Below the pieces are notes generated by a model. The model worked only from the letters and a program-made list of their open reading frames with translations, did not search any database and was not told where the DNA came from. A program made the position numbers and the translations under genes. Positions 9,358 through 17,106 of a stretch of 64,000 nt of DNA are shown piece by piece. How positions within the stretch are numbered: the stretch's first letter is position 1; the number at the start of each line of letters is the position of its first letter. The DNA lies in contig CALOFM010000022.1 in NCBI GenBank assembly GCA_942492625.1, positions 62,001 to 126,000 on the forward strand, read 5' to 3'. This DNA comes from Thiosymbion sp942492625 (lineage in GTDB: Bacteria; Pseudomonadota; Gammaproteobacteria; Chromatiales; Chromatiaceae).

Positions 9358-9849
9358 TCACCTCGACGACTGAGTCGTCGGTATCGGGCTAAAGCCCGAC
9401 CCACAGTCCGGGCTTCGAAATAGGGCATCGAGCCGATGGACAGACACCGGCTTGGTTAGGCAGGCGATCACCTCCTGCGGAACAGGCTCCTGGTCCAGGG
9501 CCCCCGGCTTTCCGCTGCAGAGAATAATACCCAGGTTCGGGTCGGATTCCGTCAGCTCGGCGGCTAGCGCTGTGCCGTCGCCGTCGGGCAGTCCGACGTC
9601 AAACAGCGCAAGGTCGAATGCGTGGGCGGCTACAGCAGCGCGGGCCTCACCACAGCTGCCTACCAGATGGACGTGGTAGCCGAGCTCTGCGAGCTCCCAA
9701 GCCAGCATCTGGCGCAGGGCCTCGTCGTCCTCGAGCAGGAGTAGACGCATTCCGACCTCCGACGGAGCCTGTCGGGTACCGGCCCCCCTCAACTCCGCGG
9801 CTTCCGAGTCACGACCGCGAGACACGAGGCCTCCGCTCTCGGGTTTCAT
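9358..9849 (-). CDS. Single-domain response regulator coupled to an ECF sigma factor
   Basis: A 163-residue protein whose recognisable part is one receiver domain: RLLLLEDDEALRQML at the start, phospho-acceptor in LALFDVGLPDGDG, and lysine in ACLTKPVSVHRLDALF. No output domain follows. The ATG at 9849 overlaps the TGA of the upstream sigma factor (ATGA), so translation is probably coupled; an internal ATG at 9750 is also possible. The short C-terminus (PIPTTQSSR) is encoded by a perfect palindrome, so the tail may have been created by insertion of a repeat element. It may modulate the sigma factor or the NtrC-type protein nearby, as an inference. Confidence 0.8.
   Translation of the reverse strand: MKPESGGLVSRGRDSEAAELRGAGTRQAPSEVGMRLLLLEDDEALRQMLAWELAELGYHVHLVGSCGEARAAVAAHAFDLALFDVGLPDGDGTALAAELTESDPNLGIILCSGKPGALDQEPVPQEVIACLTKPVSVHRLDALFRSPDCGSGFSPIPTTQSSR
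9364..9399. repeat. Double palindrome, REP-like, at the 3' end of the receiver gene
   Basis: Two adjacent inverted repeats are visible. CGACGACT-G-AGTCGTCG spans 9364-9380, and TCGGGCT-AA-AGCCCGA spans 9384-9399. The second matches a motif (ATCGGGCTT/AAGCCCGAT) that recurs in the large hairpin between gspF and gspG. Both lie within the last codons of the receiver gene and could also serve as a terminator between the converging genes. A dispersed repeat is the likelier origin. Confidence 0.5.
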
Positions 9850-10361
9850 CCCTGCTCCCCCAAGGCAGCGCGCAGCTTCTGCCGGGCACGGAACAGGCGC
9901 GTTCCCACGCCGGCGGAGGTCAAGCCTAGCCGATCGGCTATCTCCTGCTGGGAGTATCCGTGGATGACCTGCAGAACGAGGGGCTCGCGGTACTCGGTGG
10001 CCAGCGCGCGTATCGCCCGGCGTAGCACGAAGGCCTCGGTGGAGGTGTCGTGAGTCTTGCGTCTTGCGCCAATCTCGTCGGTAGGAAGCGTGCTGAAAAT
10101 GGGCTGGAAGCGCTCGAAGCGCCGGGCGTTCTCCCGGCGCACGATGGTGTAGAGCCATCCCTTGGCAGCCTTGTGATTCTGCAGCTTATCAACGGAACGC
10201 CAAGCGCGCGCTAGACTCTCCTGCACCAGATCCTCGGCGGTGTGCCGGTTGCCGGAAAGCCGGTAAGCGTAATTGTAGAGCTCACGCCAATACTGCTTGA
10301 CCAGTCCTTCAAAATCCAATGCGGTGCCGGGGGAGGTTTCCGCGGCGGCGGTGCTGCGCAT
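9846..10361 (-). CDS. ECF-type RNA polymerase sigma factor
   Basis: A 171-residue sigma-70 family protein of ECF size. Region 2 is visible as LVKQYWRELYNYAYRLSGNRHTAEDLVQES and is followed by LARAWR. Region 4 is visible as LATEYREPLVLQVIHGYSQQEIADRLGLT, a helix-turn-helix for -35 recognition. There is no anti-sigma factor next to it. Instead a receiver domain protein overlaps its stop by 4 bp. This pairing suggests control by phosphorylation or partner switching, but no PhyR-type sigma-like domain is seen in the receiver protein. The target regulon is unknown. Confidence 0.85.
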   Translation of the reverse strand: MRSTAAAETSPGTALDFEGLVKQYWRELYNYAYRLSGNRHTAEDLVQESLARAWRSVDKLQNHKAAKGWLYTIVRRENARRFERFQPIFSTLPTDEIGARRKTHDTSTEAFVLRRAIRALATEYREPLVLQVIHGYSQQEIADRLGLTSAGVGTRLFRARQKLRAALGEQG

Positions 10362-10612
10362 CTCTGATCTCCTGCTTCAGGGATTCTACCGATGCCTTTC
10401 CCTTTTGCAGCGATCATGCCATCCGTTAACCTCCTGTTTTTCCGAGACCTGTCCCCGTTTCTACCGGCGTGGGTTGGACGTTTCGTTGCAACGAGTCGTT
10501 ACGTCTAGCCGATATGTAGCAAATCGTTACGTACAAGAAACGCAACCCGGCCGGGCAGCCCATCGGCATTCTTTGCGTACGCTACGCCTTTGCGGTTTCT
10601 TCCAGGGAAGGA

Positions 10613-11992
10613 TCAGCGTGCCGGCACCTTGAGGCCGTACTTGCCGATCTTGCGGTCCAAAGCCGGCCTGGAGATACCGAGAATTTCGCTCGCGCGGCCC
10701 TTGTGCCCGCCGGTGTAATCCAGCACGCGCTGTACGTGCTCCGCCTCCACCTCGTCCAGGGTACGCAGGACGAGCGCGTCTGCCGGGACAGCGGGGGGGA
10801 CCGCGTCGGACCTTTCGACTCCGGAACGGGGCTCGCCGATGGGCAGCAGATCGGGGGTGATGACCGCCGTTCGTGCATGAACAGCCCCCTGCGTGAGCAG
10901 GTTCTCCAGCTCGCGCACGTTGCCGGGCCAGTGATACGCCATTAGATGCTCCAGCGCGCCGTCGGTAACCTTGGACTTGGGTTTGTGTATGCGCTGCGCG
11001 ATGCGCTCCAGCAGTCCCTCGGCCAGCATGGGTATGTCCTCCTTGCGCTCGCGCAGGGGGGGCATCCGGATCTGGATTACGTCCAGGCGGTAGATGAGGT
11101 CTTCGCGGAAGCGCCCGGCGGCAACCTCTGCTTGGAGGTTCCGGTTGGTGGCCGCGACCACCCGCGCGTTGGTCCCGATCTGCTGCGTCCCGCCCACCCG
11201 CTCGAAGACGCGCTCCTGGAGCGCCCGGAGCAGCTTGGCCTGTAGCGCGGGGGCAAGCTCGCCGATCTCGTCCAGGAACAGGGTGCCGTCCTGAGCCAGC
11301 TCGAACTTGCCCAGCTTGCGGTTCTGAGCACCGGTGAAAGCCCCCTTCTCGTAACCGAACAGCTCGCTCTCCAGCAGGCTGTCCACGATGGCGGCACAGT
11401 TGACGGGCACGAAGGGACCTTGCCGGCCGCTGTGCTGATGGATCAGGCGGGCGACGACCTCCTTGCCGGTCCCGGACTCGCCGCTGATGAGCACGGTCGC
11501 CTCACTGCCCGCGCAGAGCGCAATCTCCTTGCTCACCGTGAGCATGGCGTCGCTACGGCCAATCAGGTCACGCTCCTGCCTGGGCGGTTCCTCGGCCCCG
11601 CGCAGGGCCTCGACCTCGCGCGTCAGGCGGCGGTTCTCCAGCAGGCGACTGACCGTCTGCTGCAGCTGTGCCGTCTCCACCGGCTTGTGGACGAAGTCCG
11701 CGGCACCCTTGCCGATGGCCTCGATGGCGAGCTCCAGGTCGTGCTGGCCGGTCATCATCACCACCGGCAAGTCCGGCTCGCGCAACAAGACCGCCTCCAG
11801 CAGCTCCATCCCGGTGCCGTCCGGCAGCTGTTGGTCGAGCAGCAGAAGATCGTAGGCGTTGGCCTCCACGCACTCCAGGGCCTCGGCACAGGTCATGGCC
11901 CCTTCGACCTCGAATCCCTCGTCCTCGAAGTGCAGGGCCAACATCTGATTGAGTGCGGGATCGTCCTCGACGATCAGCAGGTGTGCATTCAT
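10613..11992 (-). CDS. Sigma54-dependent response regulator, NtrC family
   Basis: A 459-residue activator with all motifs intact, in contrast to the NtrX-like protein at 4263. The receiver domain has LLIVEDDPALNQML and the acceptor aspartate in LLLLDQQLPDGTG. The AAA+ domain has Walker A GESGTGKE, the loop ELFGYEKGAFTGAQ, Walker B GTLFLDEIGEL and the arginine-finger region RFREDLIYRLDV. The end (GGHKGRASEILGISRPALDRKIGKYG) is a Fis-type HTH. No sensor kinase lies next to it, so it is an orphan here; the ECF sigma and receiver pair are immediate neighbours on the same strand. Confidence 0.92.
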   Translation of the reverse strand: MNAHLLIVEDDPALNQMLALHFEDEGFEVEGAMTCAEALECVEANAYDLLLLDQQLPDGTGMELLEAVLLREPDLPVVMMTGQHDLELAIEAIGKGAADFVHKPVETAQLQQTVSRLLENRRLTREVEALRGAEEPPRQERDLIGRSDAMLTVSKEIALCAGSEATVLISGESGTGKEVVARLIHQHSGRQGPFVPVNCAAIVDSLLESELFGYEKGAFTGAQNRKLGKFELAQDGTLFLDEIGELAPALQAKLLRALQERVFERVGGTQQIGTNARVVAATNRNLQAEVAAGRFREDLIYRLDVIQIRMPPLRERKEDIPMLAEGLLERIAQRIHKPKSKVTDGALEHLMAYHWPGNVRELENLLTQGAVHARTAVITPDLLPIGEPRSGVERSDAVPPAVPADALVLRTLDEVEAEHVQRVLDYTGGHKGRASEILGISRPALDRKIGKYGLKVPAR

Positions 11993-12085
11993 GGGTCGAT
12001 GGGCCGTAGCGGCCCGCTTCCGAAGCTTAGGATATCCATAAATAAATAGACCGGGGACAGCGGATCAAGATTGCCGTTGACGAAA

Positions 12086-12112
12086 CAAGGCCGGCTGGAT
12101 TCGCCGGCCTTG
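12086..12112. terminator. Perfect hairpin in the 11993-12350 gap
   Basis: CAAGGCCGGC and GCCGGCCTTG form a perfect 10-bp stem around a 7-base loop. It lies between the sigma54 regulator and the Hsp20 remnant. There is only a short T-rich flank on either side (TTTCG when read on the minus strand), so termination is plausible but not certain. Confidence 0.45.
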
Positions 12113-12180
12113 CTGAATTTCCCTGGCGGCTCCCGCTCTTGCGAGCTGCCACTCTGATCTACAAGCCTTAGCTCTGCGCC

Positions 12181-12270
12181 TCATTGAATATCGATATAGC
12201 GCCGCTCTGTCTTATGGGTCTTGGGCAGGCCGATCTCGAGGATTCCGTCCTTCTTCCCGTTTTCGTACCT
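12181..12270 (-). pseudogene. C-terminal remnant of a small heat-shock protein (Hsp20)
   Basis: Read on the minus strand, these bases encode YENGKKDGILEIGLPK followed by a basic stretch and YIDIQ with a TGA stop. This matches the end of the alpha-crystallin domain of Hsp20 chaperones (the ENGxLxxxLPK motif and an IxI-type tail). Upstream codons do not continue the family, so only about 30 residues remain. The rest of 11993-12350 shows no gene. It is a truncated relic, possibly left by a rearrangement. Confidence 0.5.
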
Positions 12271-12350
12271 TGAATATAGTAGGTAAGAGACCACCCTTCA
12301 AGCATTAAACTGGCGTTTTAATGCCTATTTATCATATAGTTAAATAGCTG

Positions 12351-13349
12351 TCAGCCCGTCTTTAAAACCAACTTTCCGCGGGTATGTCCCTCCTCGATTC
12401 GGCGATGGGCGTTGGCCGCCTCAGCCAGGGGGAAGGTCGCGGCGACCTCGATGCGCAGCTTTCCGTCGTCGATCCAATCGGCACAACGGCGCAGAATCTG
12501 TCCTTGCGCCTCGCGCGCCCCGGGGAGGTCGCGCAACATGGGCGTGAGCATGAGCTCGAAGCCGATACGCAGGTTGCGGGTTCGGGCCTCCTTCCAGTCC
12601 AGGTCCGGACCAGGCTGCAGAATGGTGACCAAGTCCCCGTAATGGGCCATGGCGGGGATGGTTGCGGCGAAGACGTCCGGACCCACCGTGTCTAATGCCA
12701 CGTCCACACCCCTTCCTTCGGTCCAATCCATCGCCGCCTCCACCAGGTCCTCCTCCAGGTAATTGATCGCATACTCGGCTCCGAGCTCGTGGACGAATTC
12801 CGCCTTCTCAGGACCGCTCACGGTCGTGCAGATGCGGGCGCCGGCGAGGCGCGCGAGCTGGATCGCAACATGCCCAACTCCCCCGGCACCGGCGTGAACC
12901 AGCAGCGTCTTGCCTTCGGTCAGATTGGCGCGGTCGAAGAGGGCCTCCCAAGCGGTGATTAGCACCAAGGGGGCCGCGGCGGCATGGATGAAGTCAATGC
13001 TGCTCGGCTTGGGCTGGGCGATAGCCTCGTCCACCAAGGCATACTCGGCGTAGTTGCCTTCCGGCCCACCGAGACCACCATGACAGAACCAGACCTCGTC
13101 GCCCTGCTTGAAGCGCGAGACCTCATCACCGACGGCCTCCACGACCCCGGCTCCGTCACAGCCGAGCACCGCGGGAAGCTCGTCGGGCAAGAAGACACCC
13201 TGGGCCCGAACCTTGGTATCGACGGGATTCACCCCGGCAGCCGCCAGGCGCACCAGCACGCCGGTGGGCGTGGCAATCTCCGGAACAGGTCGGTCCGCCA
13301 GCTGGAGTACGTCCGGTGTACCCGTTTCATGCATTTCAATCGCCTTCAT
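12351..13349 (-). CDS. MDR-family NADPH:quinone oxidoreductase-like protein
   Basis: A 332-residue medium-chain dehydrogenase/reductase. The N-terminal catalytic fold includes LAAAGVNPVDTKVRAQG and LGCDGAGVVEAVGDEV. The nucleotide-binding fold includes LLVHAGAGGVGHVAIQLARL. The zinc-ligand pattern of alcohol dehydrogenases is not seen, so the zinc-free quinone reductase branch fits best. The start is the ATG at 13349, preceded by a strong ribosome site (AAGGAGG about 7 bases upstream); the longer open frame is ignored. It is a stand-alone gene whose substrate cannot be predicted. Confidence 0.85.
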   Translation of the reverse strand: MKAIEMHETGTPDVLQLADRPVPEIATPTGVLVRLAAAGVNPVDTKVRAQGVFLPDELPAVLGCDGAGVVEAVGDEVSRFKQGDEVWFCHGGLGGPEGNYAEYALVDEAIAQPKPSSIDFIHAAAAPLVLITAWEALFDRANLTEGKTLLVHAGAGGVGHVAIQLARLAGARICTTVSGPEKAEFVHELGAEYAINYLEEDLVEAAMDWTEGRGVDVALDTVGPDVFAATIPAMAHYGDLVTILQPGPDLDWKEARTRNLRIGFELMLTPMLRDLPGAREAQGQILRRCADWIDDGKLRIEVAATFPLAEAANAHRRIEEGHTRGKLVLKTG

Positions 13350-13421
13350 TGCCTTGCCTCCTTCTCTCTCAGGGTTATGCTTTCTAGTATCTGTACAACC
13401 CGATGATGGGGCCGCGCGCCG

Positions 13422-14100
13422 ATGCCTGACAAGCCCGAACAAGAGCCGGACCCGCTCACGAACGGTCCACCCGACGCAGGATGGACCCTGATCCTGGCGC
13501 ACGGGGCCTGTCAGGCCATGGACTCTCCATTCATGGAGCATATAGCCGCCGCGCTCGGAGCTGAGGGTCTGCGAGTCGTCCGATTCGAGTTTCCCTACAT
13601 GGCCGAAATGCGGCGCACTGGCAAGCGCAAGCCGCCGAATCGGGAGACTGTGCTGGTCGAAAGCTGGAACCGCGCCATCGATCTGGAGGTGTCGGCGGGC
13701 GCGGACCGTCGCCGGTTACTGATCGGCGGAAAGTCCATGGGCGGGCGCATGGCGAGCCTGATCGCCGAGACAGAAAGCCCGCAGGGCTGGTTTGTCTGGG
13801 TTATCCCTTCCACCCGCCGGGCAAGCCGGATTGTTTGCGCACCGAGCACTTGATCGAGCTACGCACGCCGGCACTCATCTGTCAGGGCACAAGGGACAGC
13901 TTCGGCAAGCCGGAGGAAGTCGCAGGCTACAAACTGCCTGCGTCGATCCGTCTGGCCTGGATCGAGGACGGAGATCACAGCTTCAAGCCCCGTAAGCAGT
14001 CCGGGCGCACTTGGGAACAGAATCTGGATCAGGCGGTGGAGGCAATCATCGGGTTTGTGGATTCCCCAGGAGCTCTCCCGTGGGTAGCTGCGTCGAAAAT
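13422..14100 (+). pseudogene. Alpha/beta hydrolase (TEX30/KANSL3-like), frameshifted
   Basis: The frame from 13422 encodes the first part, with LILAHGACQAMDSPFM, the helix-rich RVVRFEFPYMAEMRRTGK and the nucleophile elbow GGKSMGGRMAS. At about 13780 the reading must shift by one missing base to continue as LVCLGYPFHPPGKPDCLRTEHL. After that come the acidic residue in CQGTRDSFG and the histidine in EDGDHSFKP. All three catalytic positions are therefore present across two frames. The second frame has no stop at the expected end near 14070. It runs on through about 50 unlike codons into the downstream cupin gene. This is either decay or sequencing error at two places. Confidence 0.75.
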
Positions 14101-14245
14101 GGTAACCATGGTGATCGGTCGATTCCGAGACACCTTCTGTCGGGTTACGGCGCAGGGAAGGAATTCACGATCTGAACCCGTCGCTATTCGCGCCCAACCC
14201 GACCTACGGCTGGCGCCCGTGGTCCGCCAAATAGGTACAGAAACC

Positions 14246-14557
14246 ATGCAAATCGAGCACTGGAATACTGAAAGAGACGGCGCCCTGAACGAGGCTAACA
14301 TGCGCCGCAAGCTGGAGGATCGCGGCTATGCCGTCAGCAAGTACGTCTACCCTCCGGGCACCTACTTCCCCGACCACGATCACGGCGTGGACAAGATCGA
14401 CGGAGTCCTCAAAGGGCGCTTCCGTATGAGCATTGGCTCAGCCAGTGTCGTGCTGGAGGCGGGGGACCTGCTTGTCGTACCGAAGCACCTGTTCCACAGC
14501 GCAGAGGTGGTCGGCGACGAGCCTGTGGTGAGCCTCGACGCGGTAAAGGCAATCTGA
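14246..14557 (+). CDS. Small cupin-domain protein
   Basis: A 103-residue single cupin. It has YPPGTYFPDHDHGVDKIDGVLKG with the metal-binding HDHG pattern, and LEAGDLLVVPKHLFHSAEVVG with the second-motif histidine. The ATG at 14246 is chosen because the cupin begins just after it, although the same frame continues upstream into the hydrolase without a stop. Function is unknown; small cupins of this type are often sensors or minor metabolic enzymes. The convergent radical SAM gene ends 17 bp away. Confidence 0.75.
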   Translation: MQIEHWNTERDGALNEANMRRKLEDRGYAVSKYVYPPGTYFPDHDHGVDKIDGVLKGRFRMSIGSASVVLEAGDLLVVPKHLFHSAEVVGDEPVVSLDAVKAI

Positions 14558-14573
14558 CGGAGACATCTCATAT

Positions 14574-15659
14574 TCACAACTCATCGAACAATGACCGCTG
14601 GGCACCAGGAAGAGCCGGCGGCCGAAAGCGACTGGCATCCAGCTCCCAACCCGCATCCTGCCGCCGCAGACCCAGACGCCGTGCGCTGAGCTCGAAACGC
14701 CGTTGAAACAGCGCCGCGACCGGTCCTGTTCCGATAAACCGCGTGCCGAATTGGGCGTCGTTCAGCTTGCCCTCCCGGCACTGGCGGATCATGCTCAGGA
14801 CCTTCTCTGCGCGGTCCGGGTGGTGGACCCGAAGCCAATCGGCAAACAGGTCCTTGATTTCCAGGGGAAGGCGGATCAGCAGACATCCGGCGCGGGCGGC
14901 ACCGGCCTGCGCAGCTGCTTCCAGCACCCGCTCCAGATCCTGGTCGGTAAGCCCCGGGATCAGGGGCGAGACCAACACTCCGACAGGTACGCCCGCGTCT
15001 GCCAGGATGCGAATCGCCTCGAGACGTCGCTGCGGCGAGGCCGCCCGCGGCTCCAGTTGCCGCGCGAGCGCCTTGTCCAAAGCCGTGATGGAGATCTGCA
15101 CCGCCGCGAGCCGCTCGGCCGCCATTTCGGCAAGTAGATCCAGGTCCTTCAGCACGAGCGCGGACTTGGTGGTCACCGCCACGGGGTGGCGGCTATCACG
15201 CAGCACCTCGAGCACCTGCCGGGTGATGCCGAGCTTCCGCTCGATGGGCTGATAGGGATCGGTGTTGGCCCCGAGCACCATCGTCGCCGGCTCGTAGCCC
15301 GGTTCGGCAAGCTCCCGCTCCAGCAGCTTTGCGGCATCGGGCTTGTAGAAGAGTCGGCTCTCGAAATCCAACCCCGGCGACAACCCCAGCCAGGCGTGGG
15401 TTGGGCGCGCGTAACAGTAGATACAGCCATGCTCGCAGCCGCGGTAAGGATTGATGGAGCGGTCGAAGGGGATGTCCGGAGACTGGTTGCGGCTGATGAT
15501 GCTGCGGCTACTATCCACCGAAAGTTCCGTGCGCAACGGCTGCGGCTCGTCGGGGCGCCAACCGTCATCGACGCTCTCACGCCGATGCTCCGCATAGCGG
15601 TCGGTGGGATTGGTCAGGGCACCGCGGCCGCGTTTCGGTGTGATGCGAGCGTCTTTCAT
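14574..15659 (-). CDS. Radical SAM protein of the PA0069/Rv2578c type
   Basis: A 361-residue protein with the radical SAM cluster motif CEHGCIYCYARPTHAW at about residue 78, which holds a CxxxCxxC [4Fe-4S] site. It then has FESRLFYKPDA, MVLGANTDPYQPIER and LTDQDLERVLEAAAQAG, a pattern typical of the SplB-related family annotated as PA0069-like. These proteins are widespread and mostly uncharacterised. The N-terminus (KRGRGALTNPTDRY) is also typical. It is monocistronic and divergent from the following gene. Confidence 0.9.
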   Translation of the reverse strand: MKDARITPKRGRGALTNPTDRYAEHRRESVDDGWRPDEPQPLRTELSVDSSRSIISRNQSPDIPFDRSINPYRGCEHGCIYCYARPTHAWLGLSPGLDFESRLFYKPDAAKLLERELAEPGYEPATMVLGANTDPYQPIERKLGITRQVLEVLRDSRHPVAVTTKSALVLKDLDLLAEMAAERLAAVQISITALDKALARQLEPRAASPQRRLEAIRILADAGVPVGVLVSPLIPGLTDQDLERVLEAAAQAGAARAGCLLIRLPLEIKDLFADWLRVHHPDRAEKVLSMIRQCREGKLNDAQFGTRFIGTGPVAALFQRRFELSARRLGLRRQDAGWELDASRFRPPALPGAQRSLFDEL

Positions 15660-15807
15660 ATTCCGATTTCAAAAAAGCTGGCATTGTCACCAGGGGGATC
15701 GCAACGTGGCGCCGGTTCCACAGATGTTCCTCGCTGGCGAGAGGTGGGTCGAGTTAGCTATAGTTTGACCTGTGCGAACAGCAAGAATCAAACCGAGGAG
15801 ACGGACG

Positions 15808-16282
15808 ATGGCCGCAAAAAAGATCCTGATGCTGGTGCGAGGTCAACGAGACTTTCTCCAACGCCCACGTGGACGGTACCCTGCTCGCCGGCGAGGTCAA
15901 TCACCACCTGCTGTCCGGGACCGAGCTGCTCGACCCCCACCGCACCGAGCCTTGCTTCACCATGTTCGGTCTCGGGGCCTATCCCGGAGTAGCCAGGGGT
16001 GGGAATACACCCATCACGGGGGAGCTGTACCGGATCGATGCCAAGGGCCTCGAGCGCCTGGACCGGCTGGAGGACTATCCGAGGCTTTACGACCGCGCCC
16101 TGATCCCCTCGCCTCAGGGCCCCGCATGGATCTATCTTTACCGCGGACGCATCAAGGACCGCCCGGTGATCGGCTCGGGGGACTGGCGCAGCCTGAGCGC
16201 AGATGCCGCCTCCTTTCGCGCGGCGGCGGTCCGCACGACCCGCGGCCTGCAGAACCCGCGCTGGCGCGAGAACCTCGGCTGA
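15808..16282 (+). pseudogene. Chimeric gene: DJ-1/PfpI-like start joined to a gamma-glutamylcyclotransferase body
   Basis: The only good start (GAGGAG ribosome site, ATG at 15808) encodes MAAKKILMLV, the characteristic opening of DJ-1/PfpI proteins. It then runs out of frame. From about 15842, in another frame, the sequence encodes a gamma-glutamylcyclotransferase (AIG2-like) protein: DGTLLAGEVNHHLLSG, RTEPCFTMFGLGAYPGV, GELYRIDAKGLERLDRLEDY and an end at 16282. The family usually begins VYGTL; here it reads VDGTL, and no initiator precedes it other than a GTG at 15869. A deletion or recombination between two genes is the simplest reading. If expressed from GTG, the enzyme would lack its first strand. 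Confidence 0.6.
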
Positions 16283-16315
16283 CCAGACCAAGCTCCTACA
16301 ACCAGAGGAAAAACC

Positions 16316-16777
16316 ATGTCGGAAGAAGGCCGCTTTACCATCCACTTGGAACAGCAGGCGAACTATCAGCTCAACGTCCGCTTCGACTGGGGGAAGGCGG
16401 CCGATCTCCTCGTGGACGAGCCGCCGCCGTTGGGCACGGCATCCGGCCCGAATGCGTCCCGTATGCTCGCAGCAGCCGCTGCCAACTGCCTTAGCTCCAG
16501 CCTGCTCTTCTGTCTTGCCAAGGACAATCCCCCGGCGAACAGCCTCAAGACGGAGGCGACCTGTATCCTGGTCCGCAGCGAAAACAAGCGCCTGCGCATC
16601 GGCGGCATGGAGATCAAGATCATCGTCAGCGACGAGCTCAAGGGCAACGATCGCTTCGACCGCTGCAAGGACATGTTCGAGGACTTCTCCATCGTGGGCG
16701 CCAGCATCCGCGACGGCATCCCCCTTAACGTTTCGGTACAGGACGCGGCCGGACAAGTGCTGCACAGCAGCTCATGA
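16316..16777 (+). CDS. OsmC family protein
   Basis: A 153-residue protein of OsmC/Ohr size. A cysteine motif (AAAAANCLSSSLLFCLAK) carries two cysteines 10 residues apart in the central helix. The C-terminal half has the conserved MFEDFSIVGASIRDGIPLNVSV. Such proteins reduce organic hydroperoxides by thiol chemistry. The exact arrangement of catalytic residues here differs from textbook Ohr, so the substrate is open. It overlaps the following cupin gene by 4 bp (ATGA) and begins the run of plus-strand genes that ends with the RyR-domain gene. Confidence 0.8.
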   Translation: MSEEGRFTIHLEQQANYQLNVRFDWGKAADLLVDEPPPLGTASGPNASRMLAAAAANCLSSSLLFCLAKDNPPANSLKTEATCILVRSENKRLRIGGMEIKIIVSDELKGNDRFDRCKDMFEDFSIVGASIRDGIPLNVSVQDAAGQVLHSSS

Positions 16778-17058
16778 CAGCCATGGAGGACCTCGACCGG
16801 GTCCCGGACGACTGGGACGCGCGCGGCTTCATCTGCGATGTATGGACCGACGCGCCGTGGCAAGTCTGGGCGGATTTCGTGCACGCCCTCGACGAGCTAG
16901 CGATGCCCGTCGAGGGTGTAGTAGAGATCGAGATTCAAGGCCGCCAGATGCGACCGGCGGTTGGCGAGGAGGTCTTCATCCCCGCTGGCGTCAACCATAC
17001 GGTCCGCAATCCAGGCAGGGTCACCAGCCGCTGGTACTATGGTAACCGGCGGCGTTGA
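16774..17058 (+). CDS. Small cupin-domain protein
   Basis: A 94-residue cupin with MPVEGVVEIEIQGRQMRPAV and a second motif GEEVFIPAGVNHTVRNPG containing the metal-binding histidine. The first cupin motif is not well conserved, so metal binding is uncertain. Its ATG overlaps the OsmC stop, implying translational coupling and perhaps a joint oxidative-stress role. That role is inferred from position alone. Confidence 0.75.
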   Translation: MTAMEDLDRVPDDWDARGFICDVWTDAPWQVWADFVHALDELAMPVEGVVEIEIQGRQMRPAVGEEVFIPAGVNHTVRNPGRVTSRWYYGNRRR

Positions 17059-17106
17059 CGATCACTCCATACGGCCGGGTGCCAGCCACAAGCGGGAGAA
17101 AACCCA

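Noticed and set aside
12086..12112. Riboswitch or attenuator for the MDR oxidoreductase
   Set aside because: It lies 3' of that minus-strand gene, not in its leader, and is a simple hairpin.
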